Translations under genes and position numbers: made by a program
Shown: positions 1 to 7,152 of the stretch, one piece after another
Layout: each line of letters starts with the position of its first letter
Numbering within the stretch: the first letter of the stretch is position 1
From: Shewanella sp. Isolate13
Lineage (GTDB): Bacteria; Pseudomonadota; Gammaproteobacteria; Enterobacterales; Shewanellaceae
Assembly: GCF_022398325.1 (NCBI RefSeq)
Contig: NZ_JAKEVD010000033.1
Span: 1-52,457 of the forward strand
DNA: 52,457 bases
Reading direction: 5' to 3'
Notes under the pieces: generated by a model
What the model saw: only the letters and a program-made list of their open reading frames with translations
What the model was told of the DNA's origin: nothing
The model's database searches: none

Positions 1-63
1 TTTGTTGCCTTAGCATAGTCGAAACTATTTATAGGTAAATATTTTTTTAAAACCGACATAAAA

Positions 64-89
64 AATAAGCCCGAATTAACGGGCTTATT
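64..89 (-). terminator. Rho-independent terminator after nadA
   Basis: A perfect 10-bp stem (AATAAGCCCG / CGGGCTTATT) closes a 6-nt loop. Read on the minus strand it is followed by a T-rich run. It lies about 70 bases beyond the nadA stop codon. Confidence 0.85.
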
Positions 90-161
90 GTTCTAGATCA
101 AGTTTCTCATGGATATGAGATCAATATCAACCTATAGAGGCTTGATATAACAGCTTAAATA

Positions 162-1229
162 TTAAGCGTTACCTTTTACTTTCATGTTCAGCGTTTGAGC
201 AAAGTTTAGCATTCTGTCCAAAGGCTTTAGGGCATCTAGGCGAAGGATCTCATCGACAAAAATCTCATGCTGTTGAGGCTCAATATTTTCTAATGCACTC
301 TCGATAGCCTTTAGGCCGTTCATCGCCATCCAAGGACAGTGTGCACAGCTCTTACAAGTTGCGCCGTTGCCACCAGTTGGTGCAGCAATCAGGTTCTTAT
401 CAGGTGCTGCTTGCTGCATCTTATAGAAGATACCTTTGTCTGTCGCCACGATAAACGTATCGTTATCCATGGTTTGTGCCGCTTTGATGAGCTGACTCGT
501 TGAGCCTACGGCATCGGCAAGTTCGACCACACTCGCTGGCGACTCTGGGTGGACCAGTACTGCTGCATTAGGGTGTAGCTTCTTCAATTCGCGTAACGCT
601 TTAGCTTGAAACTCATCGTGGACGATACATTCACCCTGCCACATCAACATATCTGCGCCAGTTTGCTTAGCGATATAACTACCTAAGTGACGATCCGGTC
701 CCCAGATTATTTTCTTACCTTCGCTGTCTAGGTGCTCAACAATTTCTAGGGCGATACTTGATGTAACAACCCAGTCTGCTCTCGCTTTTACCGCTGCAGA
801 CGTATTGGCATAAACGACAACGGTATGATCTGGATGCGCATCACAAAACTCACTGAATGTCTCGATAGGACAACCTAGGTCGAGAGAGCAAGTGGCCTCA
901 AGCGTTGGCATTAGGATGGTTTTTTCTGGGCTAAGAATTTTAGCGGTTTCACCCATAAACTTAACGCCTGCGACGATTAAGGTTTTTGCACTATGGTCTC
1001 GACCAAAGCGCGCCATCTCCAACGAATCTGATACACAACCACCCGTTTCTTCAGCCAGCGCCTGGATCTCAGGATCGGTATAATAATGGGCCACAAGCAC
1101 GGCATCTTTTTCTTTTAAAAGCTGCTTAATTTTTGCTTTAGATTCAGCTTTCTCTAGATCGGACAAAGGAACGGGTTTTGGCGGAAAGGGATATTCAATA
1201 TTCTCGATACTTGGTACAAACGCGCTCAT
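162..1229 (-). CDS. nadA: Quinolinate synthase A
   Basis: NadA condenses iminoaspartate with dihydroxyacetone phosphate to quinolinate in de novo NAD synthesis and needs a [4Fe-4S] cluster. The protein is about 355 residues, close to the E. coli enzyme (347). The three conserved cluster cysteines are visible at about C114 (in CSLDLGC), C201 (GECIVHD) and C298 (CKSCAHCPW). I place the start at the ATG at 1229. An in-frame TTG six codons upstream (1247) is possible, but neither start has a strong ribosome-binding site. The gene is flanked by terminators on both sides, so it is probably a single-gene unit, not part of the bkd operon upstream. Confidence 0.95.
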   Translation of the reverse strand: MSAFVPSIENIEYPFPPKPVPLSDLEKAESKAKIKQLLKEKDAVLVAHYYTDPEIQALAEETGGCVSDSLEMARFGRDHSAKTLIVAGVKFMGETAKILSPEKTILMPTLEATCSLDLGCPIETFSEFCDAHPDHTVVVYANTSAAVKARADWVVTSSIALEIVEHLDSEGKKIIWGPDRHLGSYIAKQTGADMLMWQGECIVHDEFQAKALRELKKLHPNAAVLVHPESPASVVELADAVGSTSQLIKAAQTMDNDTFIVATDKGIFYKMQQAAPDKNLIAAPTGGNGATCKSCAHCPWMAMNGLKAIESALENIEPQQHEIFVDEILRLDALKPLDRMLNFAQTLNMKVKGNA

Positions 1230-1313
1230 AATACAACCAAAGGGCAATAACAGATTAGCGGAATTATACGGAATAGTTCACAAATTTAAAACTCCTATAG
1301 CTACTGCCCATAA

Positions 1314-1340
1314 AAAAAGGCGCCAATCTAGCGCCTTTTT
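1314..1340 (-). terminator. Terminator of the bkd operon
   Basis: A perfect 10-bp stem (AAAAAGGCGC / GCGCCTTTTT) with a 7-nt loop lies just after the E2 gene. The A-tract on the plus strand gives a T-run when transcribed on the minus strand. Confidence 0.85.
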
Positions 1341-1357
1341 AAGTCTTGTATTAGGTA

Positions 1358-2938
1358 TTACTGCATCGCTAATAACATCTCTTGCGGTTGTTCTAGATAA
1401 AGCTTCCAAAGGTTACAGAAACGAGCGATGGTGCCGCCATCAATAACTCGATGATCCCCGGACCAGCTCACTTGCATTATTTTCCGAGCTTCCACTTCAC
1501 CTTTATCATTAAAGCGTGGTAACACCTGTAGTTTGCCAAGCGCCACAATTGCTACTTCTGGTTTATTGATAATCGGTGTTGCAACTGTTCCACCTAATGC
1601 GCCGATGTTGGAGATAGAGATACTGCCCCCCTTTAAATCCGCCGGAGACACGCGACCACTGCGAGCCGCATTGGTCAGGCGAGTTATATCAGCTGCGATC
1701 TGCAAGATAGATTTATCTTGAACATCCTTTACATTAGGTACTAACAAACCCACCTTAGAGTCCACCGCCATCCCGATATTATGACTCGAAACATAGGTTT
1801 GCTCTGTGCAATCCGCATTGACACGGCTGTTCATGTCAGGGAATTTCGACAGTGCCAATGACATGGATTTCATGAAGAAAGGCATCATGGTGAGCTTAAG
1901 CTCATCGGTAGAGTATTTCTTCTTCATGCTTTCGCGAAGTGCAACAAGTTCGGTTAAATCAAACTCTTCGCAATAGGTAAAGTGCGGGATTGTCGATACT
2001 GATTCGGTCATCATCTTCGCCATCACCGCACGGACGCCCTTAATTGGCTCAACGCGGTCTACCGACGGCTTGTGAGGTAATACCGACTCAGTCGTTTGCT
2101 CTGCCGCAGATTCTAAAGAGACAGGTTCAGGAGCCGCAACGGTAACAGTCTTGGCTGGACCAGCGTGATAACGCTCTACGTCTTCCTTATAAACACGGCC
2201 ATTTTTCCCCGAACCGGAAACTTTCGAGATATCAATATCCAATGAACGAGCCAAACGGCGTACCGCTGGACTTGCTAACGCTTTACCTTGTGGCACGCTT
2301 TCAGAAATTATTGGCGCAGATTCTACGTTCGCAGCTTTAGCCGAGACTTGTGCAGGCTCCCCAGCTTCACCGGCAACTTCAATAGCAAACAGTGGTGCAT
2401 GCACCTTAGCCAACTGTCCTTTGCGGACATGAAGTTTGACTATTTTGCCGTTTTTAATTGCTGGGATCTGAACAAGTGCCTTATCTGTCATGACATCGGC
2501 GATGGGCTGATCCTCGACAACTGTGTCACCTTCAGCGACCAGCCATTCAACCAACTCACATTCGACAATGCCTTCGCCAATATCCGGCAGTAGAAACTCT
2601 TCAATTACGCTGCCAGGTGCTGAACTATTGCTTTGCGGCGCTTGCTCATTAGATTCAGGCTCTTTTACTGGGACACTCGCCTCTTGTGTGCCGTCTTCAG
2701 CTTCAACATCGACAGAATATAGTGGTGCGTGCACTTTCGCGATGTCGCCTTTGGCGTAATATAGCTTAGTGATCACACCGGCATTAGGTGCTGGAATTTG
2801 CACTAATGCTTTATCGGTCATGACATCGGCGATAGGTTGATCTTCGACAACACTATCGCCTTCTTGCACTAACCATTCAACCAGCTCACATTCGACGACG
2901 CCTTCGCCGATATCCGGAAGGATAAAATCTTTAATCAT
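1358..2938 (-). CDS. bkdB: Branched-chain 2-oxoacid dehydrogenase E2 (lipoamide acyltransferase), two lipoyl domains
   Basis: This is the E2 core of the complex that oxidises the 2-oxoacids of valine, leucine and isoleucine to acyl-CoA. Domains in order: lipoyl domain 1 (about 1-77, lipoyl lysine K43 in MTDKAL), lipoyl domain 2 (about 111-187, K153 in the same motif), a peripheral-subunit-binding domain (about 222-257), and the catalytic acyltransferase domain (about 295-526) with the active-site motif HRVIDG at H496/D500. Linkers are rich in Pro, Ala and Glu. Many bkd E2 proteins carry one lipoyl domain; here there are two near-identical copies offset by exactly 110 residues. A clear AGGAG site precedes the ATG. 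It is the last gene of a three-gene operon. No E3 gene is nearby, so the complex presumably uses a shared lipoamide dehydrogenase. Confidence 0.95.
   Translation of the reverse strand: MIKDFILPDIGEGVVECELVEWLVQEGDSVVEDQPIADVMTDKALVQIPAPNAGVITKLYYAKGDIAKVHAPLYSVDVEAEDGTQEASVPVKEPESNEQAPQSNSSAPGSVIEEFLLPDIGEGIVECELVEWLVAEGDTVVEDQPIADVMTDKALVQIPAIKNGKIVKLHVRKGQLAKVHAPLFAIEVAGEAGEPAQVSAKAANVESAPIISESVPQGKALASPAVRRLARSLDIDISKVSGSGKNGRVYKEDVERYHAGPAKTVTVAAPEPVSLESAAEQTTESVLPHKPSVDRVEPIKGVRAVMAKMMTESVSTIPHFTYCEEFDLTELVALRESMKKKYSTDELKLTMMPFFMKSMSLALSKFPDMNSRVNADCTEQTYVSSHNIGMAVDSKVGLLVPNVKDVQDKSILQIAADITRLTNAARSGRVSPADLKGGSISISNIGALGGTVATPIINKPEVAIVALGKLQVLPRFNDKGEVEARKIMQVSWSGDHRVIDGGTIARFCNLWKLYLEQPQEMLLAMQ
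2462..2593 (-). repeat. Internal direct repeat, copy 2 (lipoyl domain 2)
   Basis: Codons for residues 116-159 of the E2 protein closely match, at protein and DNA level, those for residues 6-49 (2792-2923). The period is 330 bases. It reflects duplication of the lipoyl domain. Confidence 0.85.
2792..2923 (-). repeat. Internal direct repeat, copy 1 (lipoyl domain 1)
   Basis: This is the partner of 2462-2593. The two copies share long identical runs around the lipoyl-lysine codons and differ mainly at third codon positions. Confidence 0.85.
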
Positions 2939-2947
2939 GGCTGGCTC

Positions 2948-3925
2948 CTAAAATTTAACCGATGCTTTAATCGCTTCAAACGTCTTTAAGGCGTCTGGCA
3001 TATATTCTTTCTCGTGGATCAAAGGATACGGCGTATCTAGGCCACATACTCTTGCAATCGGCGACTCAAGGTACAAGAAACACTCTTCTTGTATCGTTGC
3101 AGCAATCTCTCCGGCAAAACCACCTGTTAACGGAGCTTCGTGGTTTATCAAAAGACGTCCCGTCTTCTTAACCGACGCGGCAACCGTCTCAACATCCCAT
3201 GGTGAAAGTGTTCTCAAATCGATAATTTCACAAGAGATCCCTTTCTTAGCTGCCATATCGGCAGCATTTTCTAGGATCTCCATCTGAGCGCCCCAACCTA
3301 ATAGGGTGATATCGGTGCCCTGCTTAACGACTTCAGCCTTGCCTAACTCGATAACATGTTCGCCTTCGGGAACTTCGCCAACCGATGCGCGGTATAAGCG
3401 TTTAGGCTCAAAAAAGATCACCGGGTTTTTATCGCGAATCGAGGCGATAAGTAGGCCTTTCGCTTGCTCTGGGTTTCTAGGCACAACGACCTTAAGACCA
3501 GGCGTCTGGGTAAAATAGGCCTCTGGCGACTGAGAGTGATAATGACCACCCGCAATCCCACCTCCATAAGGCGTTCTGAAAGTCAGACCGCCGACATTAA
3601 ATTCATTACCACTACGGTAACGGAACTTAGCGCTCTCATTGACGATTTGATCGATAGCCGGGAAGATATAATCAGCAAACTGAATTTCAGCAACGGCCGT
3701 CATGCCATTAGATGCTAAACCATTGGCAAAACCGGCGATCCCCTGTTCGGTCAACGGAGTGTTGAAACAACGCTCACGACCAAACTTTTCTTGTAGACCT
3801 GATGTCGCTCTAAATACTCCGCCAAAATGTCCGACATCTTCGCCAAACACCATCATTTTCTTATCCGCTTCCATTTCCGAGCTTAGGGCTTGGTTAATGG
3901 CTTGCAACATATTCATTTGAGCCAC
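2948..3925 (-). CDS. bkdA2: Branched-chain 2-oxoacid dehydrogenase E1 beta
   Basis: This is the beta subunit of the thiamine-diphosphate E1 heterotetramer that decarboxylates branched-chain 2-oxoacids. At 325 residues it has the usual length. It shows the transketolase-like pyrimidine-binding half (MVFGEDVGHFGGVFRAT, FADYIFPAIDQIVNESAKFRYR) and the C-terminal transketolase domain (LINHEAPLTGGFAGEIAATI). The start is a GTG, three codons before an ATG, with AGGGAG upstream. It lies 3 bases after E1 alpha and 9 bases before E2, so the three genes are co-transcribed and probably translationally linked. Confidence 0.95.
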   Translation of the reverse strand: MAQMNMLQAINQALSSEMEADKKMMVFGEDVGHFGGVFRATSGLQEKFGRERCFNTPLTEQGIAGFANGLASNGMTAVAEIQFADYIFPAIDQIVNESAKFRYRSGNEFNVGGLTFRTPYGGGIAGGHYHSQSPEAYFTQTPGLKVVVPRNPEQAKGLLIASIRDKNPVIFFEPKRLYRASVGEVPEGEHVIELGKAEVVKQGTDITLLGWGAQMEILENAADMAAKKGISCEIIDLRTLSPWDVETVAASVKKTGRLLINHEAPLTGGFAGEIAATIQEECFLYLESPIARVCGLDTPYPLIHEKEYMPDALKTFEAIKASVKF

Positions 3926-3928
3926 GGC

Positions 3929-5107
3929 TTATATTCTCCCTGCGCTTTTTGGGTAGGATTCTGGATATTTCTTAACGTGATCTTTCAGATCCGCCAGTTG
4001 CTTTTTCAGAATTGGCGTTGGTGTATCGTAAACATCTTCAATAATGTAATCGATATGAGGCGTTGGAACTTTCTCTGCAACTTTTAGCTCAGATAACACC
4101 TCTTCGCGATACTTAACGTAAAGATCGGCATCTTTTTGCTCATTCATCCAACCTTTATTGATCATCCAAAGTTTAAAGCGCTTAACAGGATCATGTTGTT
4201 GCCATTTTGCTTCTTCATCTTTAGAGCGGTAACCCGATGGATCGTCCGAAGATGAATGTGCGCCTAAGCGATAAGTCATGGCTTCAATGAGCACTGGCGC
4301 GTTGTGTTCTAGTGCATACGCCCTTGCCTGCTGTGTTGCAGCAAGTACTGCCAACATATCATTGCCGTCAACGCGGATGGTATGCATGCCGTAGCCTACA
4401 CCGCGACTCGCGATGCCATTACCTTTAAACTGCTCATCAGTTGGCGTTGAGATAGCGTAACCATTGTTACGGCAGAAGAAGATAACAGGAGAACTGAGTA
4501 CTGCCGCCATATTAAGACCTGCATGGAAGTCGCCTTCTGATGCAGCCCCCTCACCAAAATAGCAGATAGCGATATTGCGTTTGCCTTGCATTTTAAGGCT
4601 ATAGCCAACGCCTGTTGCTTGAGGGATCTGAGTGGCGAGCGGCGATGAAATAGTCTGATAGTTAAGCGCTTCACTGCCGTAATGGATAGGCATCTGACGG
4701 CCCTTGCCAAAATCTTTTTCATTACTGAACATCTGGTTCATAAACTGTTCAGTAGTAAAGCCGCGGTATCTAAGTGCTGCATGCTCACGATACTGAGCTA
4801 AAATCACATCCCCTTCTTCAAGGGCTGCTGTACTGCCAACAATTGACGCTTCTTCGCCAGTACAGGTCATATAGAAACTAATTCGCCCCTGACGCTGCGC
4901 ACCCAACATACGTTCGTCTAAGACACGGGTAAACACGCAGGTATCATGAATTTTAGCTGCTAGCGTTTCATCGATAACCGGTAATACTGCTTCTTCGTAA
5001 GCAGTACCGTCCGCTTGTAGAATTTTCAAAATTGGGATCGCTAGTGAGTCTTTATCTAAAAAGCTCACGCGATGGACTGTTTCAGCATTCGTTGTTGCGT
5101 TGCTCAT
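3929..5107 (-). CDS. bkdA1: Branched-chain 2-oxoacid dehydrogenase E1 alpha
   Basis: This is the alpha subunit of E1, first gene of the bkd operon. The thiamine-diphosphate/Mg motif is visible as GEGAASEGDFH ending in CRNN, and the loop YRLGAHSSSDDPSGYR matches the regulatory-loop region of BCKDH E1 alpha. The length of 392 residues fits the proteobacterial branched-chain type better than pyruvate dehydrogenase alpha subunits. Together with the E1 beta and the acyltransferase-type E2 it makes a complete decarboxylase-acyltransferase set. The promoter about 75-100 bases upstream contains a perfect palindrome in its spacer (see 5183-5196). Confidence 0.95.
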   Translation of the reverse strand: MSNATTNAETVHRVSFLDKDSLAIPILKILQADGTAYEEAVLPVIDETLAAKIHDTCVFTRVLDERMLGAQRQGRISFYMTCTGEEASIVGSTAALEEGDVILAQYREHAALRYRGFTTEQFMNQMFSNEKDFGKGRQMPIHYGSEALNYQTISSPLATQIPQATGVGYSLKMQGKRNIAICYFGEGAASEGDFHAGLNMAAVLSSPVIFFCRNNGYAISTPTDEQFKGNGIASRGVGYGMHTIRVDGNDMLAVLAATQQARAYALEHNAPVLIEAMTYRLGAHSSSDDPSGYRSKDEEAKWQQHDPVKRFKLWMINKGWMNEQKDADLYVKYREEVLSELKVAEKVPTPHIDYIIEDVYDTPTPILKKQLADLKDHVKKYPESYPKSAGRI

Positions 5108-5179
5108 AATGTGCTCTTGTTATTTATGGTGCTGCTAAACGACAAATTCAGCACCTATCTATTTTAATACGCGGGAAGA

Positions 5180-5208
5180 ACATTACGTTAACGTAAACTA
5201 ACTCTCAA
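5180..5208 (-). promoter_or_regulatory. Predicted promoter of the bkd operon
   Basis: On the minus strand TTGAGA (5203-5208) and TAATGT (5180-5185) are separated by 17 bases. They lie about 75-100 bases upstream of the E1 alpha ATG. The spacer is largely filled by a 14-bp palindrome. Confidence 0.55.
5183..5196. promoter_or_regulatory. Palindromic operator in the bkd promoter, LiuR-like
   Basis: TTACGTTAACGTAA is a perfect 14-bp palindrome lying between -35 and -10 and touching the -10. This is the place a MerR-family regulator binds. From memory it resembles the operators of LiuR, the MerR-family regulator of branched-chain amino acid breakdown in Shewanella and relatives. The regulator gene is not in this window, so the assignment is inference. 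Confidence 0.55.
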
Positions 5209-5244
5209 TACTTCCCATCATTGAAACGATAACTTAGCATCTGT

Positions 5245-5272
5245 GTGCATGTATATATTGGTTTACATGCAC
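5245..5272. repeat. Inverted repeat between bkdA1 and astE
   Basis: GTGCATGTA and TACATGCAC form a perfect 9-bp dyad around a 10-nt AT-rich loop. There is no T-run on either side. It could be a weak terminator of astE or an upstream operator for bkd. Confidence 0.4.
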
Positions 5273-5289
5273 AGTTATTCAGTTTGAAT

Positions 5290-6327
5290 TTAGTCCAAAT
5301 TACTCTCATCGGCTGACTTTAAGCACAAAACAGTCCGCTGCCCTACGGGCACCTTAGCATTTGGGAATACAATGGATTCAAACTCATGCTCTACTTTCAC
5401 CGCTTCACCACCCTCTTTCGCCAAGGTGTAACCTTTTGGAAAAGCGGTGAAGTTTTCAACATCGTTAGCAAAAGTAAATTCAAAGTCGTCGTATCGCTTG
5501 TTTACCGAGCGGCAAACTTGGTAGAGGTTTAAACGATTCATATCAAAGGCTGGCAGTTGCAGCGATTGACCACTCATCAATAGCGTTAACATCTCTTTCA
5601 TCGCAATAAAGCGGGTCATATCATTTTGTCCCATAGGGAACACCTTACCGAGTTCGATGGTAAAGGCATCGGCATGGTAATTTTCAGAAGAGAAGTAACT
5701 AAAGGTTGTTGTGGGTTCGTGGTGGAATAGAATGGTATTTACGCCGCAGGACTCAAGAAACATAATCTGCTCTTTACTGTATTTACGACTACCTCTGTAG
5801 GGATAAATAGCAAACTTTTCATGCTTAGAGCCCCGTATTGCAGTATGCAAGTCGTAATGCATTCTATGACGCTCGCCAGACACGGCACTGAAAAACTTAT
5901 CGACATACTGCTCAAGCTTTTTCGCTCTTACTCGCTCTGGATTACAGAGCCCGTCACCGAGTGAATGGGCGCCATTGAATAATCGATTAAGGTTTTCATC
6001 AATAAAGCGGGTTCCGTTATGAATAGCCGGTGGGTTACCAATGAGAAACAGCACCCTTTGTTTAAGCTCTATTTGTTCACCAAGCAGTTGAGTCATAAGA
6101 TCATTACATAGCTCAATTGGTGCGGTCTCATTACCGTGGACGGCACAGGATAAGACGATATCCTTAGTGTGCGTTACCCCGATAGGCTCAAACATAATCA
6201 CACCAGTATCCCAAACCTCTACATGGATTCGATTAGCGAGATCAAACGCAAAACTTTCTGGTAAACATTGCGGGTGCGCCAAGGTTAGCGCTAAAAAGTC
6301 CTTAGACTGTTTCAATTCGTGAAACAC
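5290..6327 (-). CDS. astE: Succinylglutamate desuccinylase
   Basis: AstE performs the last step of the arginine succinyltransferase pathway, cleaving N-succinylglutamate to succinate and glutamate. At 345 residues it has the family length. The zinc ligands of this M14-like family are visible: H64 and E67 in HGNET, and H161 in MHYDLHT. The likely catalytic glutamate is E225 in TIELGKV. The start is a GTG with a strong AAGGAG six bases upstream. No other ast genes lie nearby. An open reading stretch without a normal start ends four bases before this GTG (6331-6438). Confidence 0.93.
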   Translation of the reverse strand: MFHELKQSKDFLALTLAHPQCLPESFAFDLANRIHVEVWDTGVIMFEPIGVTHTKDIVLSCAVHGNETAPIELCNDLMTQLLGEQIELKQRVLFLIGNPPAIHNGTRFIDENLNRLFNGAHSLGDGLCNPERVRAKKLEQYVDKFFSAVSGERHRMHYDLHTAIRGSKHEKFAIYPYRGSRKYSKEQIMFLESCGVNTILFHHEPTTTFSYFSSENYHADAFTIELGKVFPMGQNDMTRFIAMKEMLTLLMSGQSLQLPAFDMNRLNLYQVCRSVNKRYDDFEFTFANDVENFTAFPKGYTLAKEGGEAVKVEHEFESIVFPNAKVPVGQRTVLCLKSADESNLD

Positions 6328-6330
6328 AAA

Positions 6331-6438
6331 CTACTCCTTATTATCGATGTCAGCTTTATTTTGGCAGAAATTACAATTACCACGGGGAGTTGTAACACCT
6401 AGCGCCGCTAATTCTTGCTCGATAGTAGCATATTTGAC
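6331..6438 (-). other. Open 35-codon stretch overlapping the astE ribosome-binding site
   Basis: On the minus strand an open frame runs from a TGA at 6439-6441 to a TAG at 6331-6333, just before the astE GTG. Its last sense codons AAG GAG are the astE ribosome-binding site. The translation looks protein-like, with TTPRGNCNFCQNKAD and a CxxC pair. I can find no ATG, GTG or TTG start inside it. An ATG in another frame (6440-6442, preceded by AAGGA) opens only a 21-codon peptide. It may be a relic, a frameshifted small gene or chance. Confidence 0.25.
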
Positions 6439-6589
6439 TCATGTATCTCGTGTCCTTTTTAGCCTGCACTGTACAACAAACAAGCAGCCATGCATTTTTT
6501 ACTTGCGTAACGGAAAAAAATAAAACAAGATAAAGCCATCTAGCCGTCCAAATGGCTATTTATTTTTATTAACCCTTAAGGAGACAGCA

Positions 6590-7069
6590 ATGGCATTAGC
6601 AACATTCGGCGCAGGATGTTTTTGGGGAGTTGAATACTTCTTTAGAAAAGTTGAAGGTGTCATTGACTGTACGTGTGGTTATATGGGCGGAAAAGATTGT
6701 TACAGCAGTTATAATGAGGTCAAAACTGGCACCACTGGACATGCTGAAGTTGTTCAAGTTGAGTACGATGCAGAAAAGGTCTCTTTCGAACAGTTGCTAC
6801 AAGTGTTCTGGCAAAATCACAACCCTACCACCTTAAACCAGCAAGGTGGCGATATAGGCAGTCAGTATCGCAGCACTGTTTTCTTTCATGATAAACAACA
6901 GAAGTTAGAAGCTGAAGCGAGTAAGCTTGCGTTGATAAAAAGTGCTAAATGGGGCAGTAGACAGATAGTAACTGAAATTGTGCCTTGCCAGAAGTTCCAT
7001 CCGGCCGAGGCCTACCACCAAGATTATTTAACGAAAAACAATTTACCAAGTTGTCATATCAGCTATTAA
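6590..7069 (+). CDS. msrA: Peptide methionine sulfoxide reductase A
   Basis: MsrA reduces the S-epimer of methionine sulfoxide in proteins and free methionine, repairing oxidative damage. The signature GCFWG is at the extreme N-terminus with catalytic C10. The HAEV motif (GHAEVVQVEYD) and the C-terminal resolving-cysteine candidate C155 (LPSCHISY) are visible. At 159 residues it is the short form, without the N-terminal extension of E. coli MsrA. It has an AAGGAG site 7 bases before the ATG and is followed by a strong terminator, so it is a single-gene unit divergent from astE. Confidence 0.95.
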   Translation: MALATFGAGCFWGVEYFFRKVEGVIDCTCGYMGGKDCYSSYNEVKTGTTGHAEVVQVEYDAEKVSFEQLLQVFWQNHNPTTLNQQGGDIGSQYRSTVFFHDKQQKLEAEASKLALIKSAKWGSRQIVTEIVPCQKFHPAEAYHQDYLTKNNLPSCHISY

Positions 7070-7094
7070 TCCCATTATCTAAAGTCTCGGCAAT

Positions 7095-7122
7095 AGAAAA
7101 GGCACCCTAAGGTGCCTTTTCT
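7095..7122. terminator. Bidirectional terminator between msrA and pgm
   Basis: A perfect 12-bp stem (AGAAAAGGCACC / GGTGCCTTTTCT) with a 4-nt loop lies between two convergent genes. It can serve both. Confidence 0.85.
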
Positions 7123-7152
7123 AATTAAACGTTATTACTTACGTCATAATGA

